Numbered from the stretch's first letter, positions 1-9,625 are shown. The stretch is 64,000 bases of DNA from Porphyridium purpureum (GCA_008690995.1 VRMN01000002.1:1302001-1366000); one strand, 5' to 3'. A program made the numbers and translations. Notes: generated by a model from the sequence alone, not told the origin.

Positions 1-29
1 CGTGCTCGGTGCCTCCTCGATCAGCCCGG

Positions 30-2195
30 CTAATACAAGTCATCAGATGCAATGGAGCAGGCTCTGGGTCGCGCGTGTTGGGATGGCATGCGTAGCTCGT
101 CGATCAGGTGGGGCTCCACGACAGACTCTGTCGCCGTCTTGATACTGAGCTCCTCCAAGTACGTGAGCTGCTGCAGGCCCGCACAACGATCCCGAGCATT
201 CCGCTGGGCCAGGCACATGCTCGGGCTCGCGGTTTGTTTCTGTGCAAGCCAAACAACCATCAAGCCCATGAACGCCTCTTTCGAACACGCCTTTTTCAAA
301 AAGTCATGCTCGAGAAGCTCGTCCACAGTGGCTCGCTTGCTGGGCTCCATCTGACAGCACCGCCCGATGAAATTGTGCAATCCAGGGCTCGCATTTCCGA
401 TCGCTCGTACCTGATATGTATCCAGCACCCCTTCCATTGCAATGCGAAACATGGCACGCAGCGTTTGGTCGCCGTAATACACGGGCAGCGTCGATATAAG
501 TTCGACGGCCAAAATACCCACGGACCACACATCTACACCAGTGGTGTACCTGCGCCCACGAATAACTTCAGGCGCCATCCAGAATGGAGTGCCAATGACA
601 CTCTTTCGATAGTCCTCGTCGTCGTCTAGCGCCACAGAGAAGCCCATGTCCGCTATCTTGACGTTCCCAGAGCTGTCAAGCAGGATATTGTCCGACTTGA
701 TGTCGCGGTGCATAATCAGCCTGTCGTGCATTGCCTTGAGACCTTGTAGCACGTTTAAGAGAATGTACGCGATAAACTCATCACGAAGTCCTGTAATACC
801 ACTGGCGGCCCGTTCTGCCTTAATTTGGCGACTGTTTAGTCGCATGTAAGATTTTCTGCCGTGCATGGAAGGATCCAATCCGGATTCGGCTGGGGTCGGG
901 TCGGCGTGCTTCACATGCAGCGTCTTGAGCAAAGAGTAAAGGGAGCCACCATCCATGTATTCCATTTGAACCCATACCTTCTTCTCGCGACGAAAGCATT
1001 GGTGCATCGCGACCACATTTGGATGTTTCACCGTTCGCATGACGGCCATTTCTCGCACGACCAACATCATGTCATAGTCGTCGTCAATGGTGCAGCATTT
1101 GAGCGCCACAGCGCCCATGCCTTTGTGCAACGCCCGGTAAACAGACCCGCATGACCCAGCACCGATTTCAACAACGTCGGAAAACTGATTGTACCGCCGG
1201 TCGAAAGGATCCTCCGACTTCACGGTGACCGTTGCTAAAGCGCCAAGCTCTGGTTTTCTCTCTGATGCCTGCCTCCACATCACGATACCGCCGCCAATCT
1301 CATCTGCTATCATCCCCCGATTGCGAGCCTTTGACTTGGGCCTCGATTTACCTTCGTGCGTGGCGCTTTCACCTTCTGATTCAATTTCAAATCCAAGGTA
1401 ATCCTGCTTTCCGGTATCAGCGTCCATCTGCTGCAAACACATCAGGTCAGCAATCTGACCCTCCGATGCTGCATCGATCTCACGTTGAGTCACTCCTACG
1501 CGCAAGAGCAATTTTTCCCATTCCACAGGTAGTCCGGAAAATCCCGTGGGGTTTGTAGGGTCCACAGCCACGTGCGTCGTGTGCTCAAATTGGATGGGCA
1601 TACCGATGACCATATCCTTTGCCGGCTGAGGGCGCTTTGAGCTGGCTGCGCTTCGCAGGCGCGGGAAAAGTGCTTCAGGATTAGATGACGACTGCTCCTG
1701 AGGTTTGTCGACTGCAGGGTGAAATTGCTGCTGACTTTTGCTGTGGACGTCCGACATCGAGGTCGACTTACGATTCCACATTCTGGTCCTGGATGCTCCT
1801 CCCGCCGCCGCCGGGCCTGCAGCAGATGGAGGTGCATTCGACACTGCGGATACATTTGAACAAGCGTCCGATGAAAGCGGCAATTCAGACCCGACCTTCT
1901 TCCCTGCTGTCTGAGAGCTTGCGGTGACCTCGGTGCGGACTTTTCCTGGCTCCGCCGCAGTCAGAGAACGGGGTCTTATAGTTTTCGCTGCGGCCTGCGA
2001 AGCCTGTAGTGCGGCAGCATTCGCCTTGAGCTCTGCGTTTCGCTTTGTTCCATTCACATTCTGCGGCGCGTTTGGATGCGCGTGAGACCCATGCGCGTTT
2101 TCCTTGTCGCATGACGACGCCTCCTTGTGAAATGTTTTCTTCAGCCGAGCAGCGCTTTGCTGCGACCTACCCACTAACTTTGAAAGGTGCTCCAT
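30..2195 (-). CDS. p21-activated (PAK/STE20-type) Ser/Thr protein kinase
   Basis: A 721-residue kinase expected to be switched on by Rho-family GTPases (Rac/Cdc42/Rop). A CRIB motif lies near residues 197-213 (IGMPIQFEHTTHVAVD). The catalytic domain runs from about 340 to 650: glycine loop EIGAGSCGSVY, ATP lysine in VALKCC near 366, HRDIKSDN near 496-502, and GTPFWMAPEV activation segment. CRIB followed by a C-terminal STE20 kinase is the PAK arrangement. The metal-binding DFG is DMG here. An insert of about 45 residues interrupts the C-lobe start. The open frame extends 12 codons upstream but begins with GTG, so the ATG at 2195 is preferred. The N-terminal 190 residues are low-complexity and probably disordered. 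Three GTACAGT elements lie about 530 bp upstream. Confidence 0.92.
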   Translation of the reverse strand: MEHLSKLVGRSQQSAARLKKTFHKEASSCDKENAHGSHAHPNAPQNVNGTKRNAELKANAAALQASQAAAKTIRPRSLTAAEPGKVRTEVTASSQTAGKKVGSELPLSSDACSNVSAVSNAPPSAAGPAAAGGASRTRMWNRKSTSMSDVHSKSQQQFHPAVDKPQEQSSSNPEALFPRLRSAASSKRPQPAKDMVIGMPIQFEHTTHVAVDPTNPTGFSGLPVEWEKLLLRVGVTQREIDAASEGQIADLMCLQQMDADTGKQDYLGFEIESEGESATHEGKSRPKSKARNRGMIADEIGGGIVMWRQASERKPELGALATVTVKSEDPFDRRYNQFSDVVEIGAGSCGSVYRALHKGMGAVALKCCTIDDDYDMMLVVREMAVMRTVKHPNVVAMHQCFRREKKVWVQMEYMDGGSLYSLLKTLHVKHADPTPAESGLDPSMHGRKSYMRLNSRQIKAERAASGITGLRDEFIAYILLNVLQGLKAMHDRLIMHRDIKSDNILLDSSGNVKIADMGFSVALDDDEDYRKSVIGTPFWMAPEVIRGRRYTTGVDVWSVGILAVELISTLPVYYGDQTLRAMFRIAMEGVLDTYQVRAIGNASPGLHNFIGRCCQMEPSKRATVDELLEHDFLKKACSKEAFMGLMVVWLAQKQTASPSMCLAQRNARDRCAGLQQLTYLEELSIKTATESVVEPHLIDELRMPSQHARPRACSIASDDLY

Positions 2196-2801
2196 GCCCT
2201 CTTGCGCCTTTGTTCCTTCAATGTTCCCCACTCAGTGCGACAGAGCTCGCTGTCTATGCTCGCGAATGACGTGGGGTGGACGGAGATAAGAGCTCAGGCC
2301 ACGCCAAAACAGCCCGAACAGCCGCCGGCCAGATGTCGCGTGAATACTTTCGATGGCCAGCTGCCGTCAAAGCTCTCAAGCACCGTACGCCCGCTCTCTG
2401 TCGCAGTCTACCAGCCCGCGCCAGCTCTTGTCGGCGCCTGTCTTTGTCCTTTTAATTCGGAGCCGGGAATTTTTCCCGACCTCAGGCATCCTCTGATTTT
2501 CCCACTTTGAGAGTTCTCCACCTTTATGAGTAGAGGTGGGCGAGCAGGTCCAAGGCCAGGATTCGATATCGTGTCGCGGCTGTGTCCTTCTCCTTGCATC
2601 GAGCCGAGATGGATGGATCTGTGTGCGCGCGTGATGCAAAAGGCCGCGGCAGCAAACAAAACATTCGAAAATTCCTGTAACGGCAGCAGAAGTGCGAGGC
2701 TCTGAAACGGTCACCTTGAGGTACAGTTAGAGTACAGTTTGGAGAGAGGTACAGTGAACATTCAGGCTAGGTACTGTGCACTAGCTTGCTTGGGGCGCGG
2801 G
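2196..2801. other. Intergenic: 5' region of the PAK gene
   Basis: About 600 bp between the PAK start and the 3' end of the next minus-strand gene. I see no credible gene. It holds the GTACAGT cluster at 2721-2755 listed separately. Confidence 0.6.
2721..2755 (+). promoter_or_regulatory. Triple GTACAGT element
   Basis: Three exact GTACAGT copies in one orientation start at 2721, 2732 and 2749. Another GTAC core lies at 2771. The same heptamer recurs upstream of many genes in the window. A regulatory role is inference from its repetition and position. Confidence 0.45.
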
Positions 2802-4112
2802 TCATGACGACGAGGTCGGCACCATTATCTTTCCCGCGCCGTCGCAGTCAACGCAAAAGACGCGGCCAAGACCGAGACAGACATCGCAGTTCAAATTCGC
2901 CAGACCCGATCGCTGAACACATGAATCACATGGACACAGGCCCTCACCCTTGCACTTATCGCAGCTGCGCAGTTTCTGCTGCTCGCGCCGCGTGCGCATG
3001 GTCTCGCGCGCCTTGGCCACCTTCTGCTCCGCTTTTACGACTGCAACCGGGACTTCGATCCGCTGCCGCACTTGCTCCATGAATCGATCGTGCTCGGCCT
3101 CGATGTCCATCCTGTTGATCAGTTCTCTTCCAGAAGGCTGCGGCGCCCTTGACGAACTGGCAGAGGACGACGATGACGACATCCTGGAATCTGAGCCACT
3201 TGAAGCTGATGTGCGGCCTCTAGATTTGGACCCCGCACGACTCGAACTGGACGTTCCGGTATTGCCAGATTTCCTGTCCGTCGACGATGACGCGGTCGGA
3301 GTCAATAGTTTTGCCGCCTCTGCATCATTGGACAGAAAATCTTGTCCCAGCATGTCATTCCCAGTAGACGAATCTGTTGCTTCTGTCCTTCGCGAACCCA
3401 ACTTTACACCTTTCTTCGACTCAGAGATTTTTCTGCGAGTCTCATGCGAGACCGTCTTGCCGTACCGATGATTTTTCTTGCCACGAAACTTTTCCGCAAT
3501 TTTACGGCGGTGCTCTTCGGTCAGCGTGCGACCTTTCATCTTTTCGCTGATTTTACGACGTGTTTCTTCGGACACCGAGCGCCGCGGCGTGCGTTCAGCG
3601 GAGTAAGTTTCTGCGGCTGCTTCCATCTCAGTGCGCCTTCCGAATACTTCTTTGATATTCGGTTTGTTTGCGTTTTCCCGCAGGATTCTGCGCTTCACAC
3701 TTGCTGCAACTTTCTCGTAAGCATCTTCGTCACGCCACGCCGAGCTGGCGTTAGAACGCGACGCGGCGAAGCTCACGCTCAATATGCTTTTCGTCCGCTC
3801 GCAGGGTCGTTCTTGTCTCAGTACGTGTGGACGTAGCTGGTATTGTCGCGCCCGTCCACATGCTGGCAAATACGCGCGTGCATCTGCCGTCCATGCGGCA
3901 CGACTTCTGCAGCCGCCCCGCACGCCGCTGCCCGCGTGTGCACACGCTTGAGTCTGACACCGTTCACGCTGCAGATGCAGCAAGCCCGCGTAACCCACGC
4001 CAAACGCCATCGCATGACATCCCACATTCCAGCGAGACCCGCCAGGCACTCGCTTCTTTCTCAGCTGCGGCCTTTCGCCTGCCGGTCTACGCTCCAGCTC
4101 CATCCCATCCAT
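2802..4112 (-). CDS. NUMOD3-repeat protein with C-terminal DnaJ-type zinc finger
   Basis: A 436-residue protein. Residues about 181-236 carry three tandem NUMOD3-like helices (EETRRKISEKMKG, EEHRRKIAEKFRG, HETRRKISESKKG), a small DNA-binding module best known from phage and organellar homing endonucleases. No GIY-YIG or HNH nuclease core is visible. The last 57 residues form a cysteine-rich finger with CDKCKGEG, CPCDSC, CDVCLGLG and CVDCDGAG, as in DnaJ and BSD2-type plastid chaperones. The N-terminal 110 residues are Arg/Ala-rich and could be an organelle leader. The middle and late regions are Ser-rich. The start is ATG; a second ATG lies three codons in. A plastid role in nucleic-acid binding is inference. 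Confidence 0.75.
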   Translation of the reverse strand: MDGMELERRPAGERPQLRKKRVPGGSRWNVGCHAMAFGVGYAGLLHLQRERCQTQACAHAGSGVRGGCRSRAAWTADARAYLPACGRARQYQLRPHVLRQERPCERTKSILSVSFAASRSNASSAWRDEDAYEKVAASVKRRILRENANKPNIKEVFGRRTEMEAAAETYSAERTPRRSVSEETRRKISEKMKGRTLTEEHRRKIAEKFRGKKNHRYGKTVSHETRRKISESKKGVKLGSRRTEATDSSTGNDMLGQDFLSNDAEAAKLLTPTASSSTDRKSGNTGTSSSSRAGSKSRGRTSASSGSDSRMSSSSSSASSSRAPQPSGRELINRMDIEAEHDRFMEQVRQRIEVPVAVVKAEQKVAKARETMRTRREQQKLRSCDKCKGEGLCPCDSCVQRSGLANLNCDVCLGLGRVFCVDCDGAGKIMVPTSSS

Positions 4113-5083
4113 TCACGCCCAGCCCCCCGCGCGCGACCACACACACACAGTTGCTATTTCCTGTCAGCGCCGACCTGCGTGTGTTAAGAACCCACCGCCC
4201 GCTTGTTTTATTTGCCTCGCGCTTGCTGTCTCCACGTCATGTTCCACTCCGCGGTCAGCTACTGTCCGTGCGCGCCCTAACGCTCCACCCATCCTGACTT
4301 GCTTCCCCGCTCCGCTCGCTTCGTCCCAGCCATCCACCACCAATTCGTCCATCAGCTTTCACCGCATCACCACTGTACTCACTGTACCTCCGCCGTGTTG
4401 ATTACCCCCATTACATTGAAATGCCTGGACACGGCCATGGACACCTGCGTTGTTTTACTACGCGCGTGATGCGCGAACCGCCGCGCAGCATGGTGCTTTG
4501 GTCTATGTAAACGTGTCTGTTTGATCAGACGTAATGCGTAACCGCGAACGATCACAATGAGTCGTGTCGCTCTTATCGGTTTCGTCGCGTGTACTGTGCG
4601 AGAACTGTACCTCGCACCAGAACAAAACGTCTTGCGTGGGCGCGGGAAGGCGTCGGTCGGCGGTACGAGAGGGAAAAGGAGCAGAGACATCCAAGTAAGT
4701 TGCCGTTGGATTACAGACAGCGGATGGTAGAGAGCGCGGATGTGGCGGAGCGAGCAGCGGGGTGATATGACATGATGAACTTTGGCATTTGTCCGACTTT
4801 TTTTTGAGTTTGCTCCGGGAGATCTTCTCGTGGGCAAATGACATGGCGGAAAAACTCCAAGCTACCTATTTTATATTAATGGTCTGATATCCTACACCCC
4901 GAATCGATCGCCGCATCACCTCACGGTTGCTTTACCTGGTGCCCTCGAATGCACCGTTGTCTGCGGAGCAACAGAAGTCTGACACGCGTTCTTTTCGTCG
5001 TTCTTTGTGCGAGTTAGTGTGTTTCTTGTGTTTCACCACGCATCAAGTCATAAGGTTACACCCTGCTTTCTTTTCCATTTTGC
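4113..5083. promoter_or_regulatory. Divergent promoter region with ACTGTAC elements
   Basis: A 970-bp spacer between the NUMOD3 gene and the START-domain gene, transcribed away from each other. ACTGTAC occurs at 4372-4378 and 4381-4387 (cores 9 bp apart) and at 4604-4610, with a further GTAC at 4591. I see no gene here; the open frames are Arg/His-rich and unlike any family. Confidence 0.45.
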
Positions 5084-6166
5084 ATGGCACAGGATGGACT
5101 AGTAGGTGATATCAGCTCTGTGTTTGAGCTGTATGCGCAAGACAAGCTCTTCCAAGCTGCGCGAGCGTTGCGGCGCGTGGAGGCAGGCCACTCAAACAGT
5201 CAAGAGGTGCACGGCCATCGCATCGAAAACTCTGCGGACGCGAGGATCCAAGCATACGCTCACAGTCGCGCCCTCGACGCAGCACACTGCTTTTCTCATT
5301 TGGAGAGCATTCGTAGCGACGTGCTCGAGGTCGAAGAAACGCTGCAGCGCATGCAGCTGGGTGGTGCTCGCAAAGATAAATGGCACAAGTGTTTTGACGA
5401 AAAAACTGGATCAGAACTCAAGGTCTACTACCAGGAAGAGAGCCTTGGACACGGTGAGGCTGCACTGCACTCCCTGCTCGTCGAAGGAGTTGCACACACG
5501 CCGATTCTCGCCCTCGCATCGATCATATATGAGACAGATCTGTACTCGACTTTGTTTTGGTTTGTGGCAGAGAGCCAGCTGATCCAACACCCGCAGCCCA
5601 CGCGTAAAATGGTTTATTCTCGCTTCTCGGCTCCGTGGCCCTTGGCCGATCGTGACGCGTGCATGCTTGGCTTTGCTGTAGACGGGCTGGATGAGGACGG
5701 ACTACTTTTCATCAATATCCGAGATGCACGTACGACTGACCGCTGCAAAGAAGGACGCCCTTTGTCGGTTCCATCCTTTTTGGAGCCGCGAAATCCGCAA
5801 AAGCATGATGCTGTACGCATGAATATTACTGGTGGCATTGAGCTGAAAGCGATGGGCCCGAACTCCACGCGGCTTCGTATGTATGGGAACGTCAACCCTC
5901 ATCTGGACAGGGTACCTAAATCGCTCATCAACTGGCTATCTCGAAGCCTATGCCGGGTGGGCTTTCACGTGCTGGAGGACAAGGCCAGTGCCATCGCTTC
6001 TTTGCCTCACGCTTCGCGTATGCGCCACGACAGCGTGTATAAATGGCTCGCGCGCCGGCTTCACGAAGCCGGGATCGACCCCGACGCGCTTGCATTTTTA
6101 AAAGATACGGGCGCCAATCTGCCCATAGATTTCAAGAGCGATGTAGAGGAAGTTGCTGGCTTGTAA
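5084..6166 (+). CDS. START-domain lipid-transfer-like protein
   Basis: A 360-residue protein beginning at ATG 5084. Residues about 120-345 resemble the START (StAR-related lipid transfer) fold: a stretch with YSRFSAPWPLADRDACM, then paired strands (GLLFINIRDAR, MNITGGIELKAMGPNSTRLRMYG) and a long C-terminal helix after PKSLINWLSRSLCRVGF. Proteins of this class hold one lipid in a hydrophobic cavity. The N-terminal 110 residues are helical with no recognised domain. No transmembrane segment or clear leader is visible. The specific lipid cannot be told. Confidence 0.72.
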   Translation: MAQDGLVGDISSVFELYAQDKLFQAARALRRVEAGHSNSQEVHGHRIENSADARIQAYAHSRALDAAHCFSHLESIRSDVLEVEETLQRMQLGGARKDKWHKCFDEKTGSELKVYYQEESLGHGEAALHSLLVEGVAHTPILALASIIYETDLYSTLFWFVAESQLIQHPQPTRKMVYSRFSAPWPLADRDACMLGFAVDGLDEDGLLFINIRDARTTDRCKEGRPLSVPSFLEPRNPQKHDAVRMNITGGIELKAMGPNSTRLRMYGNVNPHLDRVPKSLINWLSRSLCRVGFHVLEDKASAIASLPHASRMRHDSVYKWLARRLHEAGIDPDALAFLKDTGANLPIDFKSDVEEVAGL

Positions 6167-6502
6167 TTCTGTGACATATCGTCCGCACAGACGTTTTCGT
6201 CGCATGTAAGAAGACGCAGCGCTTGGTCCTTTTGTCATACGGACCGCCGTAGAATACAGTCACATAAGGGTCATGCGTGTTGCAATGTCTCCAGTAAACA
6301 AGCAGGGCTTCACCTCTTCAAAGGAACCCACTTTGACTGGCGTCTCCGCTCATGTTGAGTCGCTGCATCACAGCTTTCGAGCCAGGTGATCCAACAGGAG
6401 TCGGCAAGCCTCGTAGTTTATTAGGTTGGATGTCTCTTTCAACTGTGTTGCCAGGCGGTTGGAGTTGGAGGCAGCGTGAGGCGATAGTGTTGAAAGGTTG
6501 CG
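6167..6502. other. Intergenic, nothing recognised
   Basis: A 336-bp spacer between two plus-strand genes. An in-frame stop lies four codons upstream of the next ATG, so the following gene does not extend into it without splicing. Confidence 0.5.
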
Positions 6503-7471
6503 ATGCAGTGGTGCCCTCAGCCATTGAGTTGCGGGCACGCGTGCAAGGGCGTTGCGTTGGTGCCCGCAAAATGTACGATGCGATGCCTGGAGCCTGAATG
6601 CGACGGCGTGCACGGTGGCGCGGAGGCTAGTGCGCGCGCTTTGTTCCAGACAGGCGATGATGAGTGCGCAATTTGTTTGGACGAGCTCCGCAGTGAGCCG
6701 TGCGTGTGTCTGGACTCGTGCGGGCACGTGTGGCATGCAGAGTGCCTGAAGGAGCAGCTGGCTGTGGCAAGCCGTGGTATTGCGAATACGGGTAACAATC
6801 AGCCCATCAAATTCGGATCGTTCGGCTGCGGTATCTGTCATCGCTTCTGCAAGCACGCGTTTCTGGCTGATGTGCTAGACCAAGCCGCTGCACTGCGCAA
6901 GGAGGTGTTGCGAGACGCCCTCGTGCAGGCCGCCGTCGACAGCTTGCACGAGGATCCCGCCATCACGGACCCGAGTTCAGCCTACTTCAATGATTTGGAC
7001 GAGTGGGCGCTGCACGTGTACTCATACTGGTTCTGTGCCTCGTGCAGGCGGCCTTTCTTCGGTGGCCGAACAGAATGCTCGCAAGATATTGCCGTACTTC
7101 GTGATCTTACGGACGCCGAGCGGCTTTGTCCGAATTGCCAGTGCGCGTCCGCTCAGCATAAGGAGTGTCCGCCGCACGGTTTGGTGTGGAAATGCCGGTT
7201 GTGCTGCGCCATCGCCACGCGCGTGTCCTTTGGATCTGTGCATTTGTGCGAAGAATGCCATGCTGATTCCGAGCTTGCCCAGAAAATGCAAAAACGCAAC
7301 CAGGCGTCAGAGAGCATCAAGTGTTCTGACGGTGAATGCGAGTTGCAAGCGAAGTTTCTCTGGTGTACCAAGGGCGCGGCGAATTCCGAGAATGTGATGT
7401 GCGGCGCGCACATATCGTGCGAGCGGCTTCTATTGTGCATGGGATGCGAGTCGACATCAAACACAAGCTGA
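6503..7471 (+). CDS. Stand-alone RING-Cys-relay (MYCBP2/PHR C-terminus-like) E3 ubiquitin ligase
   Basis: A 322-residue cysteine-rich protein matching, along its whole length, the extreme C-terminus of the giant PHR ligases (human MYCBP2, fly Highwire). Landmarks: LSCGHACKGV at the N-terminus; a RING with CAICLDEL, CGHVWHAEC and CGICHRFC (about 55-116); helices ending VDSLHEDPAIT; then the tandem-cysteine region (about 160-317) with YFNDLDEWALHVYSYWFC, CRRPFFGGRTEC, CPPHGLVWKCRLCC and HLCEECH. In MYCBP2 this unit relays ubiquitin between two cysteines and esterifies threonine or serine. The thousands of upstream residues of animal PHR proteins are absent. Catalytic cysteines were not assigned because that needs an alignment. 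A short in-frame leader is closed by a stop at 6491. Confidence 0.85.
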   Translation: MQWCPQPLSCGHACKGVALVPAKCTMRCLEPECDGVHGGAEASARALFQTGDDECAICLDELRSEPCVCLDSCGHVWHAECLKEQLAVASRGIANTGNNQPIKFGSFGCGICHRFCKHAFLADVLDQAAALRKEVLRDALVQAAVDSLHEDPAITDPSSAYFNDLDEWALHVYSYWFCASCRRPFFGGRTECSQDIAVLRDLTDAERLCPNCQCASAQHKECPPHGLVWKCRLCCAIATRVSFGSVHLCEECHADSELAQKMQKRNQASESIKCSDGECELQAKFLWCTKGAANSENVMCGAHISCERLLLCMGCESTSNTS

Positions 7472-7543
7472 GGATATTGAGTTTAAGCGCATTAATGTGA
7501 ATAAAATAGTCCAAGCGATCATCAAAAAACATCGGCTGTCGCG

Positions 7544-8371
7544 TCAGGCGACGCTGAGTACAAGGAAGACAAGCGGCTCGATAAAGTTCCTCCCAGAGGC
7601 ACGCCCGTCAGCATATTCCCGAGTATCCGAATCAGGCATTCGTTCCGCGTCATCGGCGCTTCCGTGAGCCACCCAAACCAGAACAAGCATGGCTATGATC
7701 AACATGAGCATGGATGGAATAAGCAGTGACAGCTTGTCGGGCCGATAGTCCTCGTGCATGTTTTCCACCATGCGCACAATTTTGGTGTAACGGTACGTTG
7801 TGTAAAGGGACACCAAAGCGGAGTAAACCACAGCAATCGTCCCCAGCGCTACCGCAAGTGACCTCCTCGAGTAAAGTGGCACGAGCGATATTGTGTAGAT
7901 GGCGTACTGCAGCAAAATCACGGACAAGCGGAACCAAGTGAGTGTCTGACGCATATTGTCAAACAGCGTGAGAAGGCGGCCGTCTTCCGGTAGGCTCTGC
8001 ACGTTCTTGTTTTGCAGCTGTACCAAATACGCCTTCAAATCCATGATCACGCGCCTAGCCGCCAACTTGTTCACGCCGAGCGCGTCCACGAGATCTGTCT
8101 TGCTCAGCGCCAGAAAGAGCTGCATGTCCACGTCATGCTTTCGAAAAGTGTCCTCGTACTCGCCCAATTGCAACTCCTCCAGCAGCGCGCACACGTCATC
8201 CACACTCTCCCACTTGATCGCTCCGCCGCTCCCATACAATTTCATCACTGCCGTCGCTACCGGCGGGATGTGTGTCACCTCATTCTCCGCGTCCTTCAGT
8301 TCCTCTGCGGCTTGCGCCGCGCGGACCGTCTTCTCCCTTTTCACCTGCGGGCGCGCTTGTTTGTTTGTCAT
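7544..8371 (-). CDS. SAM-domain protein with C-terminal DUF202 membrane domain
   Basis: A 275-residue protein. Residues about 55-122 form a SAM domain (VCALLEELQLGEYEDTFRKH, then LVDALGVNKLAARRVI). Three hydrophobic helices follow in DUF202 fashion: a TWFRLSVILLQYAI entry helix, then LAVALGTIAVVYSALVSLY, then LLIPSMLMLIIAMLVLVWVA. DUF202 is a small three-helix membrane family found alone in bacteria and in yeast vacuolar (VTC) proteins. The charged N-terminus has no leader. The open frame runs upstream to an ATG at 8632, but that would overlap the divergent sterol-isomerase gene by 166 bp, so ATG 8371 is chosen. SAM probably gives oligomerisation; location is unknown. Confidence 0.72.
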   Translation of the reverse strand: MTNKQARPQVKREKTVRAAQAAEELKDAENEVTHIPPVATAVMKLYGSGGAIKWESVDDVCALLEELQLGEYEDTFRKHDVDMQLFLALSKTDLVDALGVNKLAARRVIMDLKAYLVQLQNKNVQSLPEDGRLLTLFDNMRQTLTWFRLSVILLQYAIYTISLVPLYSRRSLAVALGTIAVVYSALVSLYTTYRYTKIVRMVENMHEDYRPDKLSLLIPSMLMLIIAMLVLVWVAHGSADDAERMPDSDTREYADGRASGRNFIEPLVFLVLSVA

Positions 8372-8466
8372 CGTCTGAGGCTTGCCATTCTTAACGCTCG
8401 CAGCCCTTCCTGGCCACTGTCGACCAGGAAAACGCTTGTCAAGGTCACAAGAAGAGACCAGGAAAG

Positions 8467-9384
8467 ATGACAGGCCCAGAGGATGGCTGGTTTGCGCGCG
8501 ACCCGAGTAAGGCGCAGGCCGAAAAGTACTTCCTGGTGTCGACGTTCGCGACGCTGGCGATGTTCTTGTTGGGCGTGATCTCGTCTGGGCTGTATAGGCA
8601 CTGCGGTCGAAACGAGTTCTTGGTGATCTCATTTACGATGGCGGCGGTGCCAGCCGGCGCCGGGCTGTTGCATGAACCAGACGCAAGCAGGGCATGGACC
8701 GAGCGGTTTTGGGTCAAGGCGTTTGCGTGGAACGCAGTCTTTGGCTTCATCGGCAACTACATGTGGACTCACTATTTTTATACGCTGCTCGGCGCGCGAT
8801 ATACATTCGATTCGTATTGGTTGAACGGCGTGCCGTGGCCTTGCTACCTCGCGACACAGGCGTACTTTTGCTTTTATCACACTGTGACCAGTGTAGCTTT
8901 GCGGCGCGTGCGATTCTGGACGCGCGGCTTCGGAGCGCCTGCGCGACGTATGTGGATGACGTTGGCGGTGCTTGCCCTGGCGTACGTGACCGCGCTGGGA
9001 GAAACGCTCACCATCTCCGCGTTTCCATTCTACGACTTTACGGACCGCTCGCGCATGTACTCGGTAGGCAGCGTCTTTTATGCTCTCTACTTTGTCGTGA
9101 GCTTCCCCATGTACCTGCGCATCGACGAGCACGAGCTCGACAATCGAGGCGCGGCTGGTGCGCCGGCTGGCAGTCCGTGCGACGAAAAGCTCAAGCCGCG
9201 CTATGTTCTGAATTTTTTCTCACTGGGGCAAGCCGTACTCGACAGCTTTGCGGCGGCGATGATGGTCACCATGCTGCTCGACTTTTGGCGTCTGTGTATT
9301 GGCAGCATTGTTCCGTCCACCGCTTCCGAACAATCCATGAGTGCGTGGTCAGCTCCAGTCGGTCCGCCTTTCATCCTTCATTAG
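8467..9384 (+). CDS. CPI1: Cycloeucalenol cycloisomerase (cyclopropylsterol isomerase)
   Basis: A 305-residue membrane protein that opens the 9,19-cyclopropane ring of cycloeucalenol to give obtusifoliol in the cycloartenol route to phytosterols, in the ER. It follows the plant enzyme nearly throughout: RFWVKAFAWNAVFGFIGNYMWTHYF, the LGARYTFDSYWLNGVPWP region, FCFYHTVTSVALRRVRF, LAYVTALGETLTISAFPFYDF, DRSRMYSVGSVFYALYFVVSFPM, and DSFAAAMMVTMLLDFWRL then GSIVP. It has several membrane helices. Length fits the family (about 280). Its presence implies a cycloartenol-based sterol pathway. The gene is divergent from the SAM-DUF202 gene with only 95 bp between starts. Confidence 0.95.
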   Translation: MTGPEDGWFARDPSKAQAEKYFLVSTFATLAMFLLGVISSGLYRHCGRNEFLVISFTMAAVPAGAGLLHEPDASRAWTERFWVKAFAWNAVFGFIGNYMWTHYFYTLLGARYTFDSYWLNGVPWPCYLATQAYFCFYHTVTSVALRRVRFWTRGFGAPARRMWMTLAVLALAYVTALGETLTISAFPFYDFTDRSRMYSVGSVFYALYFVVSFPMYLRIDEHELDNRGAAGAPAGSPCDEKLKPRYVLNFFSLGQAVLDSFAAAMMVTMLLDFWRLCIGSIVPSTASEQSMSAWSAPVGPPFILH

Positions 9385-9625
9385 GGTTTTGGTAAATATT
9401 AAAATTGGATATTAAAATAATTCCCAGAAAATTAATCATGTCGTTATAAAATGAAAAACGAACATTTGGCTTCGACGGTTCTTGTTTTCCTAGTGATTTG
9501 TGCGCTGAGGTAGAAGATACAGAGGATGAAGACACAGAGCTGCAGAGAGAGAGACAGAGAGAGATTGACACACGCACAGAAGAGGGACAGAGACAAGCCG
9601 AGTGGGGATTGCCATTCTCCTTGTC

